Of a DNA stretch of 64,000 bases, positions 9,815 through 18,535 are shown in pieces. This DNA comes from Hydrogenovibrio sp. SC-1 (lineage in GTDB: Bacteria > Pseudomonadota > Gammaproteobacteria > Thiomicrospirales > Thiomicrospiraceae): positions 1-64,000 of the forward strand of contig NZ_PKGB01000008.1 in assembly GCF_002848135.1 (NCBI RefSeq), read 5' to 3'. Position 1 is the first letter of the stretch; each line of letters starts with the position of its first letter. The notes beneath the pieces were generated by a model. It did no database searches. It was not told the DNA's origin and saw nothing but the letters and a program-made list of their open reading frames with translations. Made by a program: the position numbers and the translations under genes.

Positions 9815-10576
9815 ATGAGCTCGGACCAACCCCATAAAAAGACCATTGATTTTGGTTTTTCAGAAGTTCCGCTAGAGGAAAAAGTTAAAAAGGTCAAAGG
9901 GGTCTTTGATTCGGTCGCAGGCAAGTATGATGTGATGAATGATGTGATGTCCTTAGGCATCCACCGCTTATGGAAACGCCACGCCATTGAACTGAGTGGT
10001 ATTCGCCCAGGCAATAAGGTGCTGGATTTAGCGGGTGGTACTGGGGATTTAACCAAAGCATTTGCCAAACGGGTTGGTAAGAATGGGCAAGTGGTGTTAG
10101 CAGACATCAATGAAAGTATGGTGCGCGTTGGTCGAGATCGTTTAATCAATGAAGGCGTGATTGGCAATGTGGATTACACCATTACCAATGCCGAAGCCCT
10201 CACCTACCCAGACAATACCTTTGATCTGGTTACCATTTCGTTTGGACTGCGCAATGTCACCAATAAGGATAAAGCGTTAGCCGAAATGGCGCGGGTATTA
10301 AAGCCAGGCGGACAATTAATGGTATTAGAATTTTCCAAAGTCACACAGCCGATGCTGGCAAAAGCCTATGATTTTTATTCCTTTAATATTTTGCCCAAAA
10401 TGGGGAAATTAATTGCGAATGATGAAGATAGCTATCAATATTTAGCCGAGTCGATTCGCATGCATCCCGACCAAGAAACGCTCAAGCAAATGATGTTGGA
10501 CGCTGGCTTTGATAAAGCTGAATATATCAATATGTCACAAGGCATTGTCGCACTGCACCGTGGTTGGAAATATTAA
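9815..10576 (+). CDS. ubiE: Ubiquinone/menaquinone C-methyltransferase UbiE
   Basis: SAM-dependent methyltransferase for the C-methylation step of ubiquinone (and menaquinone) synthesis. It is 253 residues, with SAM motif [13 protein letters not shown] near residues 68-79, the family signature [17 protein letters not shown] near 42-58, and [22 protein letters not shown]. The ribosome binding site AAAGGAA precedes the ATG. It heads the ubiE-ubiJ-ubiB group. Confidence 0.96.
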   Translation: MSSDQPHKKTIDFGFSEVPLEEKVKKVKGVFDSVAGKYDVMNDVMSLGIHRLWKRHAIELSGIRPGNKVLDLAGGTGDLTKAFAKRVGKNGQVVLADINESMVRVGRDRLINEGVIGNVDYTITNAEALTYPDNTFDLVTISFGLRNVTNKDKALAEMARVLKPGGQLMVLEFSKVTQPMLAKAYDFYSFNILPKMGKLIANDEDSYQYLAESIRMHPDQETLKQMMLDAGFDKAEYINMSQGIVALHRGWKY

Positions 10577-10588
10577 TAAGGATCTTTT

Positions 10589-11272
10589 ATGAAAACGCCC
10601 TCTGACACCACTGAAAATGCACCAGGCCTGGCCAGAAATCTACTGGCTAAAGGCATTGAAACCCTACTGAACCAAACCCTTAAATTGGATGAAGATGCCA
10701 GTGAAGCGTTTGCGCCTTGTGATGAAAAGGTCATTCAACTGACTTTCACTGACTTTGAAATCACCTTTTTTATCATTTACCAATTGACCTCATCTGATAG
10801 CGAATCGACTGAACCCGAGATACTTTCTCAAGGCAGCTTCACCGTTCAAAGTCATTTATTAGGCGCGCCTGATGCGCATTTACAGATGACCGTTGCCGAT
10901 TTTTTGCAAGGTCCTGATGCCGTCAAGTCTTTTGGTGACAAAGCCTTAGCCACCGAGTTTCTGCAAGCCCTCAAAGGATTAGAAATCGACTGGGAAGAAC
11001 AGCTTTCCAAACTAACTGGCGATCTGATTGCATTTAAAGTTGGCTCAACAGTGCGACGCGGTCAAAAACATCTCAATGCGGCGCAACAAAAAATTGCCGA
11101 CACCTTGAAAGAATATCTGCAATTTGAAGTTGAACTCTTGCCGACACCTTCGCAAGTCAAGCGTTTCAACCAACAGGTAACCGAAACCACCGATGCCGTC
11201 GATGCCCTGGCCGAAAGAATCAAAGCCTTAACCGCTGACCAAACGCCTTCCGAGACTTCCCAAAAACCTTAA
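10589..11272 (+). CDS. ubiJ: Ubiquinone biosynthesis accessory factor UbiJ (SCP2 domain)
   Basis: A 227-residue protein with an SCP2-like lipid-binding N-terminal half and a predicted coiled-coil C-terminus (about 165-220). UbiJ holds ubiquinone intermediates in the cytosolic Ubi complex. Sequence similarity in this family is low, and the call rests mainly on its position between ubiE and ubiB plus the overall build. One exact copy of the palindrome CCAGGCCTGG lies near its start (10622-10631). Confidence 0.82.
   Translation: MKTPSDTTENAPGLARNLLAKGIETLLNQTLKLDEDASEAFAPCDEKVIQLTFTDFEITFFIIYQLTSSDSESTEPEILSQGSFTVQSHLLGAPDAHLQMTVADFLQGPDAVKSFGDKALATEFLQALKGLEIDWEEQLSKLTGDLIAFKVGSTVRRGQKHLNAAQQKIADTLKEYLQFEVELLPTPSQVKRFNQQVTETTDAVDALAERIKALTADQTPSETSQKP
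10622..10631. repeat. CCAGGCCTGG copy inside ubiJ
   Basis: Exact copy of the recurring 10-bp palindrome, read here as Pro-Gly-Leu in ubiJ. Confidence 0.8.
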
Positions 11273-11285
11273 ATAGACCGCCCCT

Positions 11286-12926
11286 ATGACCTTTATTCGC
11301 CAACTTCCTCGCCAACTGCTGCGCTCGATTAAAATCAATCGAGTCTTGACCCATTATCAAATAGATAAAATGGTGTTATCCGAAACCAAATATGCATGGT
11401 TAATCCTCGTCAATTTGTTATTCCCTTGGAACTGGCGTCGCAAATCGAAAGGCGCGCGCGGCGAACGTATTCGTTTGGCACTCGAAGAACTGGGGCCGAT
11501 TTTTATTAAACTGGGTCAAGCCTTATCCACTCGTAAAGACCTTTTGCCAGACGACATTGCTGTTGAACTGCGCAAGCTACAAGATGATTGCCCACCTTTT
11601 GATGAACAACACTCCATTCAGATTATCGAACATGGTTTAAAGCGCAGTATTGAAGACGCCTTTGCCTGCTTCAACCCCAAGCCAATGGCATCCGCATCCA
11701 TTGCACAAGTGCATAGTGCCACGCTTTATGATGGCAGTGAGGTCGTGGTTAAGGTCGTTCGCCCCGACATTAAACCGGTCATTGAGCAAGATGTGTCCAT
11801 TATGAAATCGCTGGCGCAACTTTTGGAATCAGCCATTAAAGAATCCAAGCGCCTTCACCCGACCGAAGTCGTGGAAGAGTTTGAAAAAACCATTCTCGAT
11901 GAATTAGATATGATGCGCGAAGCGTCGAATGCCTCTCAATTGCGCCGTAATTTTGAAGGGTCTGATCTATTGTATGTGCCGGATATCTATTGGTCTCACA
12001 CCAATGACAATGTCATGACCATGGAGCGCATTGAAGGGATTCGTATTTCAGAAATTGATCAACTGGATGCCGCTGGCATTGACCTTTCTGAGTTATCGGC
12101 CAAAGGTGTCACCATCTTCTTTACCCAAGTCTTTAAGCACAACTTTTTCCATGCAGATATGCACCCGGGCAATATCTTTGTGTTGCCAGATGGTCGCTAT
12201 GCCGCGATAGATTTCGGCATTATGGGCACGCTCAATCCCGAAGATCAGCGTTATTTAGCCGAGAACTTCTTGGCTTTCTTTAACCGAGACTATTTAAAGG
12301 TCGCTGAGCTGCATATCGAATCCGGCTGGGTTCCAGAAGACACCCGAGTTAATGAACTGGAATCGGCGATTCGCTCAGTCTGTGAACCGATTTGGGATAG
12401 ACCTCTTAAAGAAATTTCATTCGGGCTCTTTTTATTAAGACTGTTCCAAACTGCCAGACGGTTTGGCATGGAAGTGCAACCCCAATTGGTACTACTGCAA
12501 AAGACATTATTGAATATTGAGGGCTTAGGGCGTCAATTAGATGATGAACTGGATTTATGGGATACCGCCAAACCCTTCCTAGAAGGTTGGATGCAAGAAC
12601 GAGTCGGCTTAAAAAGCTTAGTGAAAAGCAGCAAAGCTAATGCGCCCTTCTGGATCGAGCAAGCCCCTCAACTCCCCGGGCTCATTTTCCAAAGCTTAGA
12701 CAAGTTGTCTAAAGCCGATTTTAGCCATCAGTCACACCAAATTGCAAAGCTAGAAGCACAATTAAAACAACAAAACCAAGCGCAAAAAAATCGCTTCTTA
12801 GCGCTAACCTTTGTCGTACCGGCCATTTTCCCACAGCTATTAGGCCAATTTGGCGTACCGGAATCCATGTTACTGCAAGGCGCATTATTGCTAGCAGCGG
12901 GTTATTTCTTGCTCAAAAAACCTTAA
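11286..12926 (+). CDS. ubiB: Ubiquinone biosynthesis protein UbiB (atypical kinase-like)
   Basis: ADCK/UbiB-family ATPase needed for ubiquinone synthesis. It is 546 residues. The KxGQ motif appears in PIFIKLGQALSTRKD (about 75-90), the alanine-rich loop in MASASIAQVHSA, and the kinase-type catalytic and metal segments in FHADMHPGN and AIDFGIMG. Two C-terminal membrane segments end the protein (about 497-545). A perfect palindromic terminator follows 44 bases after the stop. Confidence 0.95.
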   Translation: MTFIRQLPRQLLRSIKINRVLTHYQIDKMVLSETKYAWLILVNLLFPWNWRRKSKGARGERIRLALEELGPIFIKLGQALSTRKDLLPDDIAVELRKLQDDCPPFDEQHSIQIIEHGLKRSIEDAFACFNPKPMASASIAQVHSATLYDGSEVVVKVVRPDIKPVIEQDVSIMKSLAQLLESAIKESKRLHPTEVVEEFEKTILDELDMMREASNASQLRRNFEGSDLLYVPDIYWSHTNDNVMTMERIEGIRISEIDQLDAAGIDLSELSAKGVTIFFTQVFKHNFFHADMHPGNIFVLPDGRYAAIDFGIMGTLNPEDQRYLAENFLAFFNRDYLKVAELHIESGWVPEDTRVNELESAIRSVCEPIWDRPLKEISFGLFLLRLFQTARRFGMEVQPQLVLLQKTLLNIEGLGRQLDDELDLWDTAKPFLEGWMQERVGLKSLVKSSKANAPFWIEQAPQLPGLIFQSLDKLSKADFSHQSHQIAKLEAQLKQQNQAQKNRFLALTFVVPAIFPQLLGQFGVPESMLLQGALLLAAGYFLLKKP

Positions 12927-12969
12927 ACCCCGCCTTTTTCAAACCTATTTTATTTCGCTTAGATACAAG

Positions 12970-12993
12970 AAACTGCCCAGGCCTGGGCAGTTT
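12970..12993. terminator. Bidirectional terminator: 24-bp perfect palindrome
   Basis: A 24-bp perfect palindrome centred on CCAGGCCTGG, with GC-rich arms (CTGCC/GGCAG) and short A and T flanks. It lies after ubiB on the plus strand and also directly after a short minus-strand ORF, so it could end transcripts from both sides. Confidence 0.7.
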
Positions 12994-13008
12994 TGCATAT
13001 TCTATATT

Positions 13009-13125
13009 CTAGAATAAGATAGAAGCTCTAATCCAACCCACATCCACACCTTCAGTTCGCATAGAATAATACTTAACTTGATCGCATTCACACGCCAAAC
13101 CCAATAACCGAGGTATATTCGCCAC
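13009..13125 (-). CDS. Possible small ORF or gene remnant (38 residues)
   Basis: A GTG start at 13125 preceded eight bases upstream by a full AGGAGG, then 38 codons to TAG at 13009, followed by the palindromic terminator. The peptide contains LACECDQ and ends VGWIRASILF. I do not recognise it. Near-consensus translation signals and a terminator behind it argue for expression; the short length and the neighbouring AT-rich islet argue for the remnant of a lost gene. Confidence 0.3.
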   Translation of the reverse strand: MANIPRLLGLACECDQVKYYSMRTEGVDVGWIRASILF

Positions 13126-13216
13126 GCTATATGCCTCCTAATCAACTTTATGGAAACATTAGGTTGTTTTTAATTTATTTCAAGATTAAAACATAAAACC
13201 GCATTATTATAAGTAG

Positions 13217-13246
13217 TTGACATACTTAATATAACTAACTTAGGAT
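13217..13246 (+). promoter_or_regulatory. Promoter of the lipoprotein gene, with overlapping hairpin
   Basis: Perfect -35 TTGACA (13217-13222), 18-base spacer, -10 TAGGAT (13241-13246). A two-step inverted repeat overlaps the -10: ATAAC/GTTAT (13231-13235 and 13257-13261) outside TTAGG/CCTAA (13240-13244 and 13248-13252). This could be an operator or a folded recombination site. Confidence 0.5.
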
Positions 13247-13254
13247 GCCTAATA

Positions 13255-13266
13255 TTGTTATGTGTT
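13255..13266 (+). repeat. Left 12-bp inverted repeat flanking the lipoprotein gene
   Basis: TTGTTATGTGTT, the exact reverse complement of 13895-13906 on the far side of the gene. Confidence 0.7.
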
Positions 13267-13288
13267 AAATGCGGGTAATGGATAAATT

Positions 13289-13894
13289 ATGAAGCTATAT
13301 GTCGTATTGATAATGTTATTGGTAACCGGATTAGCTGGCTGTGGCGGTAATGAGAGCAAAAATGTTTATAGCGAAATATATATTGACCACTATAAGTCAG
13401 AGTGCTTTGGTTTTACTTTGTCACTTTGTATGAGAAAAAGAACAAGTATAGAGAACGAATGGGAGCCTTTTTACAACACAATAGAAGGCTTCGATTATGA
13501 GTGGGGATATAATTATAAGCTTAAAGTTTTGATTGAGAGTATTGAGAATCCCCCCGAGGATGCGCCGTCCAAAAAATATACGCTCGTAGAGGTGCTTAGT
13601 AAGGAACAAGAATCGGTAACTACCACATTTGATATCTCGGTCAGTCGAGCGTCTAATTTAGTCACCAACGTAACTCCCGAGCAGATATCTTCAGGAACAG
13701 AAATATATGAAATTTATAGTGAGAAAGGATTCATCTGTTATGATGAAGATTGCTCATTTATAGACTCACTGCTTTCACAAGATATGGCGATTCTCTTCGA
13801 GTTTTCTCACAATGGCGAGCCTTCTCAACCTTTGTCTTTAAGTCAAATAAAATGTAGTTCCTCTAGGGAGTCATTTCGGAGTTCATGTCTATAA
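13289..13894 (+). CDS. Lipoprotein of unknown function
   Basis: A 201-residue protein with a clear lipoprotein signal peptide: MKLYVV, hydrophobic core, lipobox LAGC with Cys18. The rest is soluble, acidic and carries several cysteines (for example CYDEDC near residue 150), with no membrane segment. No family is recognised. The gene is AT-richer than its neighbours and uses many ATA and AAA codons, has its own promoter, and is bounded within 22 bases on the left and 0 on the right by 12-bp inverted repeats. This suggests it arrived as a unit. Confidence 0.7.
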   Translation: MKLYVVLIMLLVTGLAGCGGNESKNVYSEIYIDHYKSECFGFTLSLCMRKRTSIENEWEPFYNTIEGFDYEWGYNYKLKVLIESIENPPEDAPSKKYTLVEVLSKEQESVTTTFDISVSRASNLVTNVTPEQISSGTEIYEIYSEKGFICYDEDCSFIDSLLSQDMAILFEFSHNGEPSQPLSLSQIKCSSSRESFRSSCL

Positions 13895-13906
13895 AACACA
13901 TAACAA
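13895..13906 (-). repeat. Right 12-bp inverted repeat flanking the lipoprotein gene
   Basis: AACACATAACAA, starting on the base after the stop codon; it is the exact reverse complement of 13255-13266. Confidence 0.7.
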
Positions 13907-13956
13907 TGCCAGCAAACCGACAAAGTAATCTTCCATCTTGCGACGTTAATTAACTG

Positions 13957-13990
13957 CACAAAAAAACCCCAGGCCTGGTTTTTTTGTGTG
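13957..13990. terminator. Bidirectional terminator with CCAGGCCTGG core
   Basis: Arms CACAAAAAAA and TTTTTTTGTG enclose CCAGGCCTGG (13969-13978), with a few mismatched positions. It lies between the convergent lipoprotein gene and tyrS and can serve both. Confidence 0.7.
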
Positions 13991-14011
13991 GCTAATGCTA
14001 TTTAATGGCAT

Positions 14012-15205
14012 TTAAGCTTGAACCGTAATCCGGGCGAATTTGCGTTTGCCGACTTGATAAACGGCCGCATCACAGGCTTCTACCAAGGCTCGGCTATCGG
14101 TAACTTTTTCACCGTTACATTTCACGGCATTTTGTTTGACCATGCGATGGCCATCTGAAGTCGACCCAACCAGTTCTGCTGCCTTTAACAAGTTGGCTAG
14201 TGGCATCACTTCGGTAAAAGTGAATTCCGGCATTTCATCTGGAATGGCATTTTTTGAGAAGCGGGTTTCAAAGTCTTTTAAAGCCGCTTCAGCAGAAGCT
14301 TTATCGTGGAAACGTTCAATCAGTTCTAATGCCAATTTGATTTTAATATTGCGAGGGTTTTCCCCTGCTTCAACCGCAGTTTGATAACCGGCAATGGTTT
14401 CTAGGCTTTCAAAGCTAAGCAGTTCGTAGTAACGCCACATCAGCTCATCTGAAATCGACATCACCTTACCAAACATATCATTTGGCGCATCTTGGATACC
14501 GATATAGTTGCCAAGGGATTTAGACATTTTCTGTACACCATCCAACCCTTCTAAGATCGGCATGGTTAACGTACATTGTGCAGGTTTGCCATAATGTTGT
14601 TGCAGGGTACGCCCCATCAACAAATTGAATTTTTGGTCGGTTCCACCTAATTCGATGTCCGCTTCAAGCTCAACCGAATCATAGCCTTGCACCAACGGAT
14701 ACAGAAATTCATGAATGGCAATCGGCGTATTGGATTGGTAACGATCCCCAAAATCATTACGCTCCAGCATCCGCGCAACCGTGGTGGTGCCCGCTAATTG
14801 AATCATGTCTGCAGCGGTGAGTTTTGACATCCATTCCGAGTTAAACACCACTTGGGTTTTTTCTGGATCTAAAATTTTAAAGACTTGCGTTTTATAGGTT
14901 TCGGCATTTTTTAAGACGTCTTCTCGAGATAACGGTGGACGCGTGGTGCTTTTACCGGTTGGATCACCAATCATCGCGGTGAAGTCTCCAATCAAAAACA
15001 GCACTTGATGCCCCAAATCTTGGAATTGACGCAATTTATTAATTAGCACGGTATGTCCAAGGTGCAAATCCGGAGCCGTAGGGTCAAAGCCCGCCTTTAC
15101 TCTTAAAGGGGTGCCTTTTTCTAATTTTGCGATCAGTTCTTTTTCAACTAAAATTTCTTCAGCGCCACGCTGAATGACCGCTAATTGTTCTGCTACTGTT
15201 TTCAT
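14012..15205 (-). CDS. tyrS: Tyrosyl-tRNA synthetase
   Basis: Class I aminoacyl-tRNA synthetase charging tRNA-Tyr. It is 397 residues. The HIGH-type motif is in [13 protein letters not shown] (about 45-57) and the KMSKS motif is in [13 protein letters not shown] (about 225-237). A C-terminal S4-like RNA-binding domain (about 335-397, [13 protein letters not shown]) completes it. The length and HLGH motif match the longer bacterial TyrRS group (TyrZ-like). It is transcribed after pyrD with a 48-base gap and faces the terminator at 13957-13990. Confidence 0.95.
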   Translation of the reverse strand: MKTVAEQLAVIQRGAEEILVEKELIAKLEKGTPLRVKAGFDPTAPDLHLGHTVLINKLRQFQDLGHQVLFLIGDFTAMIGDPTGKSTTRPPLSREDVLKNAETYKTQVFKILDPEKTQVVFNSEWMSKLTAADMIQLAGTTTVARMLERNDFGDRYQSNTPIAIHEFLYPLVQGYDSVELEADIELGGTDQKFNLLMGRTLQQHYGKPAQCTLTMPILEGLDGVQKMSKSLGNYIGIQDAPNDMFGKVMSISDELMWRYYELLSFESLETIAGYQTAVEAGENPRNIKIKLALELIERFHDKASAEAALKDFETRFSKNAIPDEMPEFTFTEVMPLANLLKAAELVGSTSDGHRMVKQNAVKCNGEKVTDSRALVEACDAAVYQVGKRKFARITVQA

Positions 15206-15253
15206 TGAGATTCTCGTTTCCTAATGTGTGTCTTTGGGGTTCTCAGTCTGCGG

Positions 15254-16201
15254 TTATCCGCACAGAACCGTATCGGTATTTAAAGTGAGTTTGCCAGTGA
15301 TTTCGGAGACTGACTGATAGCCGTATCGTTGCATATAGCGGGCAATCCCTTTATTGATTTTCTTGACCAGTAACGGGTCTTTGGCTAAAGCCGTACCGAC
15401 CGCGACCATGGAGGCGCCTGCCAATAAAAATTCAATGGCATCGTCGGCACAACTAATGCCGCCTAATCCAATAATGGGAATTTGATGTTGCTTCGCGACT
15501 TGATAAATTTGATGCACCTTGAGCAATGCCACGGGTTTAATGGCTGGACCCGACAAGCCCCCTTGGTTATTTCCTAAGGTTGGTTTGGCGGTATGAATAT
15601 CAATTTGCATACCCATTAAGGTATTCACAGCGGATAACATATCGGCCCCGGCATCAATCACGCGCCTTGCCCCTTCGGCAATATCGGTTTGATTGGGGGA
15701 TAACTTAACGATCAATGGCTTGGTGGTGCTTTTACGACAGGCTTCAACGACTTGTGCCGCCATATCCGGATCATTACCAAATGCCGCACCGCCCTTCTTT
15801 ACATTCGGGCAAGAGATATTCACTTCAATGGCAGGTAGATCGGTCTGGTCAAATAAACGCACCACTTCGGCATATTCCTCTATCGAGGAGCCAGACACAT
15901 TTATAATAAATTGTGATTGGCTTAAGTCGCACTTTGGTAGATAATCCTTTATCACAGCATGGGCACCAGGATTTTGTAACCCAATTGAATTCAACAATCC
16001 GCTAGGGGTTTCCATGACTCTTTCGGGTTTATTGCCCAATTTAGGCTCTAGGGTAGTGCCTTTTAAAAACACGGCGCCCACATCTCGATTAGAGAACCCG
16101 GAGACGGATTGATATTCAAACCCATAACCGGCATTACCCGAAGCCATAGCAACCGGGTTACGAAATGTTAAACTGCCGAGTTGAACCGATAAATCGACCA
16201 A
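15254..16201 (-). CDS. pyrD: Dihydroorotate dehydrogenase, class 1B-like
   Basis: Soluble FMN enzyme of pyrimidine synthesis, 315 residues. The active-site loop EVNISCPNVKKGG has a cysteine base, the mark of class 1 enzymes; class 2 has serine. Segments LKGTTLEPKLGN and GLLNSIGLQNPGA match the NAD-linked 1B type, which normally needs the Fe-S/FAD subunit PyrK; no pyrK is in the window. There is no N-terminal membrane-binding helix. The start is TTG at 16201, supported by AAGGTG at good spacing. It is divergent from trmL, 28 bases away. Confidence 0.88.
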   Translation of the reverse strand: MVDLSVQLGSLTFRNPVAMASGNAGYGFEYQSVSGFSNRDVGAVFLKGTTLEPKLGNKPERVMETPSGLLNSIGLQNPGAHAVIKDYLPKCDLSQSQFIINVSGSSIEEYAEVVRLFDQTDLPAIEVNISCPNVKKGGAAFGNDPDMAAQVVEACRKSTTKPLIVKLSPNQTDIAEGARRVIDAGADMLSAVNTLMGMQIDIHTAKPTLGNNQGGLSGPAIKPVALLKVHQIYQVAKQHQIPIIGLGGISCADDAIEFLLAGASMVAVGTALAKDPLLVKKINKGIARYMQRYGYQSVSEITGKLTLNTDTVLCG

Positions 16202-16229
16202 TTTTTTTCACCTTAAAAAGTTATTAACC

Positions 16230-16694
16230 ATGATTCATATCATCTTATACGAACCTGAAATTCCACAAAATACTGGCGCGCTGATTCGTCTCAGTGCCAA
16301 TATGGGCGCACATCTACACTTGATTCAGCCTTATGCCTTTGACCTAAGCGAAAAGAAAGTGCGTCGTGCTGGTTTAGATTACGCTGAATTGGCAAACTTG
16401 CATGAGCACGAAAGCTTAGAAGCCTGTCTTGCAACGGTACAACCCAATCGGGTGTTTGCATTGACCACCAAAACAACCCGCTATTATACCGAACCTGAAT
16501 TTATCGATGGGGATGCTTTTTTGTTTGGCCCTGAAACGCGCGGATTACCGGCTTCGGTCATTGAAAGTTTGCCAGAAGCACAACGTTTAACCATTCCAAT
16601 GATGCCGGGTGGCCGCAGTTTAAATTTGGCGAATGCGGTGTCGGTCGTCGCTTATGAAGCCTGGCGACAACTGAACTTTGATATGACACTTTAA
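16230..16694 (+). CDS. trmL: tRNA (cytidine/uridine-34 2'-O)-methyltransferase TrmL
   Basis: SPOUT-class methyltransferase acting on the wobble base of tRNA-Leu. At 154 residues it is of family length. It starts MIHIILYEPEIPQNTGALIRL, and the knot-forming SAM-binding region FGPETRGLP and IPMMPGGRSLNLANAVSV lies in the C-terminal half. It converges with gpsA, leaving 22 bases in which I see no terminator. Confidence 0.94.
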   Translation: MIHIILYEPEIPQNTGALIRLSANMGAHLHLIQPYAFDLSEKKVRRAGLDYAELANLHEHESLEACLATVQPNRVFALTTKTTRYYTEPEFIDGDAFLFGPETRGLPASVIESLPEAQRLTIPMMPGGRSLNLANAVSVVAYEAWRQLNFDMTL

Positions 16695-16716
16695 TCGCTA
16701 GAAAACATTTAACACG

Positions 16717-17760
16717 TTATTCTTGCTCCGCACGCCCTTCTCGATCCATTAAGGCTTTCACTGCGGCTTTTGCAGAGCATTCACCTGTCACGATTCGATA
16801 AACCTGCTCCATAATCGGTAGCTCTAACTGGTGTTCTTCCGCCAGTTTTTTAACCGATTTAACGGCTTTAACGCCTTCCACGACTTGACCAATCTCGGCC
16901 ATAATCGCATCCGGTTTTTTCTGATCACTGGCCAATACCAAGCCAAACCGACGATTGCGCGACAAATTATCCGTGCAAGTCAGTACCAAATCGCCCAGGC
17001 CTGATAAGCCCATCAGGGTTTCTGGATTGGCACCCAAAGCAGCGCCTAAGCGCATCATTTCCGCCATCCCACGGCCAATCAGAGCTGCTCGGGCATTGGC
17101 GCCCAACTGTAACCCATCAGACAATCCAGTGGCAATCGCCATAATATTTTTATAGGCGCCGCCAATTTCTACGCCGACCATATCGGATTGGGTGTACATC
17201 CGAAAACGATCACTGCGAAAAGTTTCTGCCCAATATTCAGCTTCATCGGCATCTTCTGAGGCACTGACCATCGCGGTGGGGAGCCCCTTGGCGACTTCTG
17301 CCGCAAAAGTTGGCCCGGACAAGACAGCCATCGGTTGCGCCTCACCCCAAACCTGTTGTGCAATTTGATGCAACATCAAACTACTTTCTGGCTCAAACCC
17401 TTTGGTGGCCCAAGCTAAGTGAGGCAGCGGCTGTGATTGAAACTGCGCCTTAACTTGCATCAGGACCGACCGAAATGCTTGACTGGGCACAACCACCAAT
17501 ACGGCACTAGCTGATGCCATAGCTTGATTCAAATCGGCTGAGATCGCGAGACCTTCAGGAAATGGAATATCTTTTAGATACCGTGTATTTTCTCTGTCCG
17601 CAGCCAAGTGCTTAGCATGGTCAGGCTGATGCGTCCACAGCACCACCTGCAACCCTTTACGGGCTAGATGAATCGCTAATGCGGTTCCCCAGGCACCTGC
17701 CCCGACAACCACGATTTTTTGTATCGTTGGTTGGCGGTTCATTGGACGTTGTTCTGGCAT
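16717..17760 (-). CDS. gpsA: Glycerol-3-phosphate dehydrogenase [NAD(P)+], GpsA
   Basis: Reduces dihydroxyacetone phosphate to sn-glycerol-3-phosphate for phospholipid synthesis. The nucleotide-binding motif VVGAGAWGTALA lies near the N-terminus, and GGAYKNIMAIATG and LGDLVLTCT carry the catalytic region. From ATG 17760 it is 347 residues; ATG 17742 is an alternative, and neither has a strong ribosome binding site. The longer open frame to 17850 would overlap secB and is not needed. It lies 22 bases after secB, the common secB-gpsA arrangement. Confidence 0.94.
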   Translation of the reverse strand: MPEQRPMNRQPTIQKIVVVGAGAWGTALAIHLARKGLQVVLWTHQPDHAKHLAADRENTRYLKDIPFPEGLAISADLNQAMASASAVLVVVPSQAFRSVLMQVKAQFQSQPLPHLAWATKGFEPESSLMLHQIAQQVWGEAQPMAVLSGPTFAAEVAKGLPTAMVSASEDADEAEYWAETFRSDRFRMYTQSDMVGVEIGGAYKNIMAIATGLSDGLQLGANARAALIGRGMAEMMRLGAALGANPETLMGLSGLGDLVLTCTDNLSRNRRFGLVLASDQKKPDAIMAEIGQVVEGVKAVKSVKKLAEEHQLELPIMEQVYRIVTGECSAKAAVKALMDREGRAEQE

Positions 17761-17782
17761 TTCAATGGGGTTCGTGTCAACA

Positions 17783-18247
17783 CTACTGTTTAGTGGCTTC
17801 TTGAGCTTGGGCCTGTTGCTGCTGCATATGCTCTGCATACATGGCATCAAAGTTCACTGGTTCAACCAGTAATGGCGGGAAGCCACCTTTTGTCACCAAG
17901 CTGGAAATCGCTTCACGAGCGAATGGGAATAAGGCACTTGGTGCCTGCACACCAATTAAATAATTGGTTTCACCTTCGTCAAATCCGGCAATGGTAAAGA
18001 CACCCGCTTGCTCAACTTCACATAAAAATGCAGTTTTATCGTCTACTTTCGTCGTTGTTGTCACTCTCAAAACAACATGATAAACATTCTCTTCTAAAGT
18101 ACGACTTTCAACATTTAAATCAATTTCCAACTGAGGCTGTGTTTGCTGAGTAAACACTTCAGGGGCATTTGGTGATTCAAATGACATATTACGGATATAA
18201 ATTTTTTGAAGATTAAAAAGTTTTTGTGGCTCTGCAGCTTCTGACAT
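17783..18247 (-). CDS. secB: Protein-export chaperone SecB
   Basis: Cytosolic tetrameric chaperone that keeps preproteins unfolded and delivers them to SecA. It is 154 residues and contains the typical KIYIRNMSFESPNAP, LCEVEQAGVF and LFPFAREAISSLVTKGGFPPLLVEPVNF segments. The glutamine-rich tail is normal. It belongs to a rhodanese-grxC-secB-gpsA run on the minus strand. Confidence 0.96.
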   Translation of the reverse strand: MSEAAEPQKLFNLQKIYIRNMSFESPNAPEVFTQQTQPQLEIDLNVESRTLEENVYHVVLRVTTTTKVDDKTAFLCEVEQAGVFTIAGFDEGETNYLIGVQAPSALFPFAREAISSLVTKGGFPPLLVEPVNFDAMYAEHMQQQQAQAQEATKQ

Positions 18248-18277
18248 GATTGGTTTCTCTTTAGTTAAATTGGATTA

Positions 18278-18535
18278 TTATTCAGTTAAATATTGATCGA
18301 GTTGGCCCGAGGCATCGGCCGCGGAAAGGTCATCAAAACCGCCAACATGGTGAGACCCGACATACACTTGCGGCACGGTTTTGCGACCGGTTTTGTGTTC
18401 AAGCAATTCCCAATCGCCACCAATATCAATCACTTCATAACGCAAGCCCTTACCATCCAATAGGCGACGAGCCATATTACAAAATGGGCAGGTTTGCGTT
18501 AGGTAAATTAAAATTTCAGGTTGAACTTGACTCAT
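18278..18535 (-). CDS. grxC: Glutaredoxin 3
   Basis: Small dithiol glutaredoxin, 85 residues, with active site TCPFC near residue 15 and the glutathione-binding VPQVYVGSHHVGG. It reduces disulfides and glutathione adducts in the cytoplasm. Its ATG overlaps the stop of the rhodanese gene (ATGA), so the two are translationally coupled. Confidence 0.93.
   Translation of the reverse strand: MSQVQPEILIYLTQTCPFCNMARRLLDGKGLRYEVIDIGGDWELLEHKTGRKTVPQVYVGSHHVGGFDDLSAADASGQLDQYLTE

Noticed and set aside
13231-13261. Complete integron attC site before the lipoprotein gene
   Set aside because: The hairpin is only 31 bases and its outer boxes do not fit the RYYYAAC/GTTRRRY consensus; kept only as a possible degraded site in a finding.
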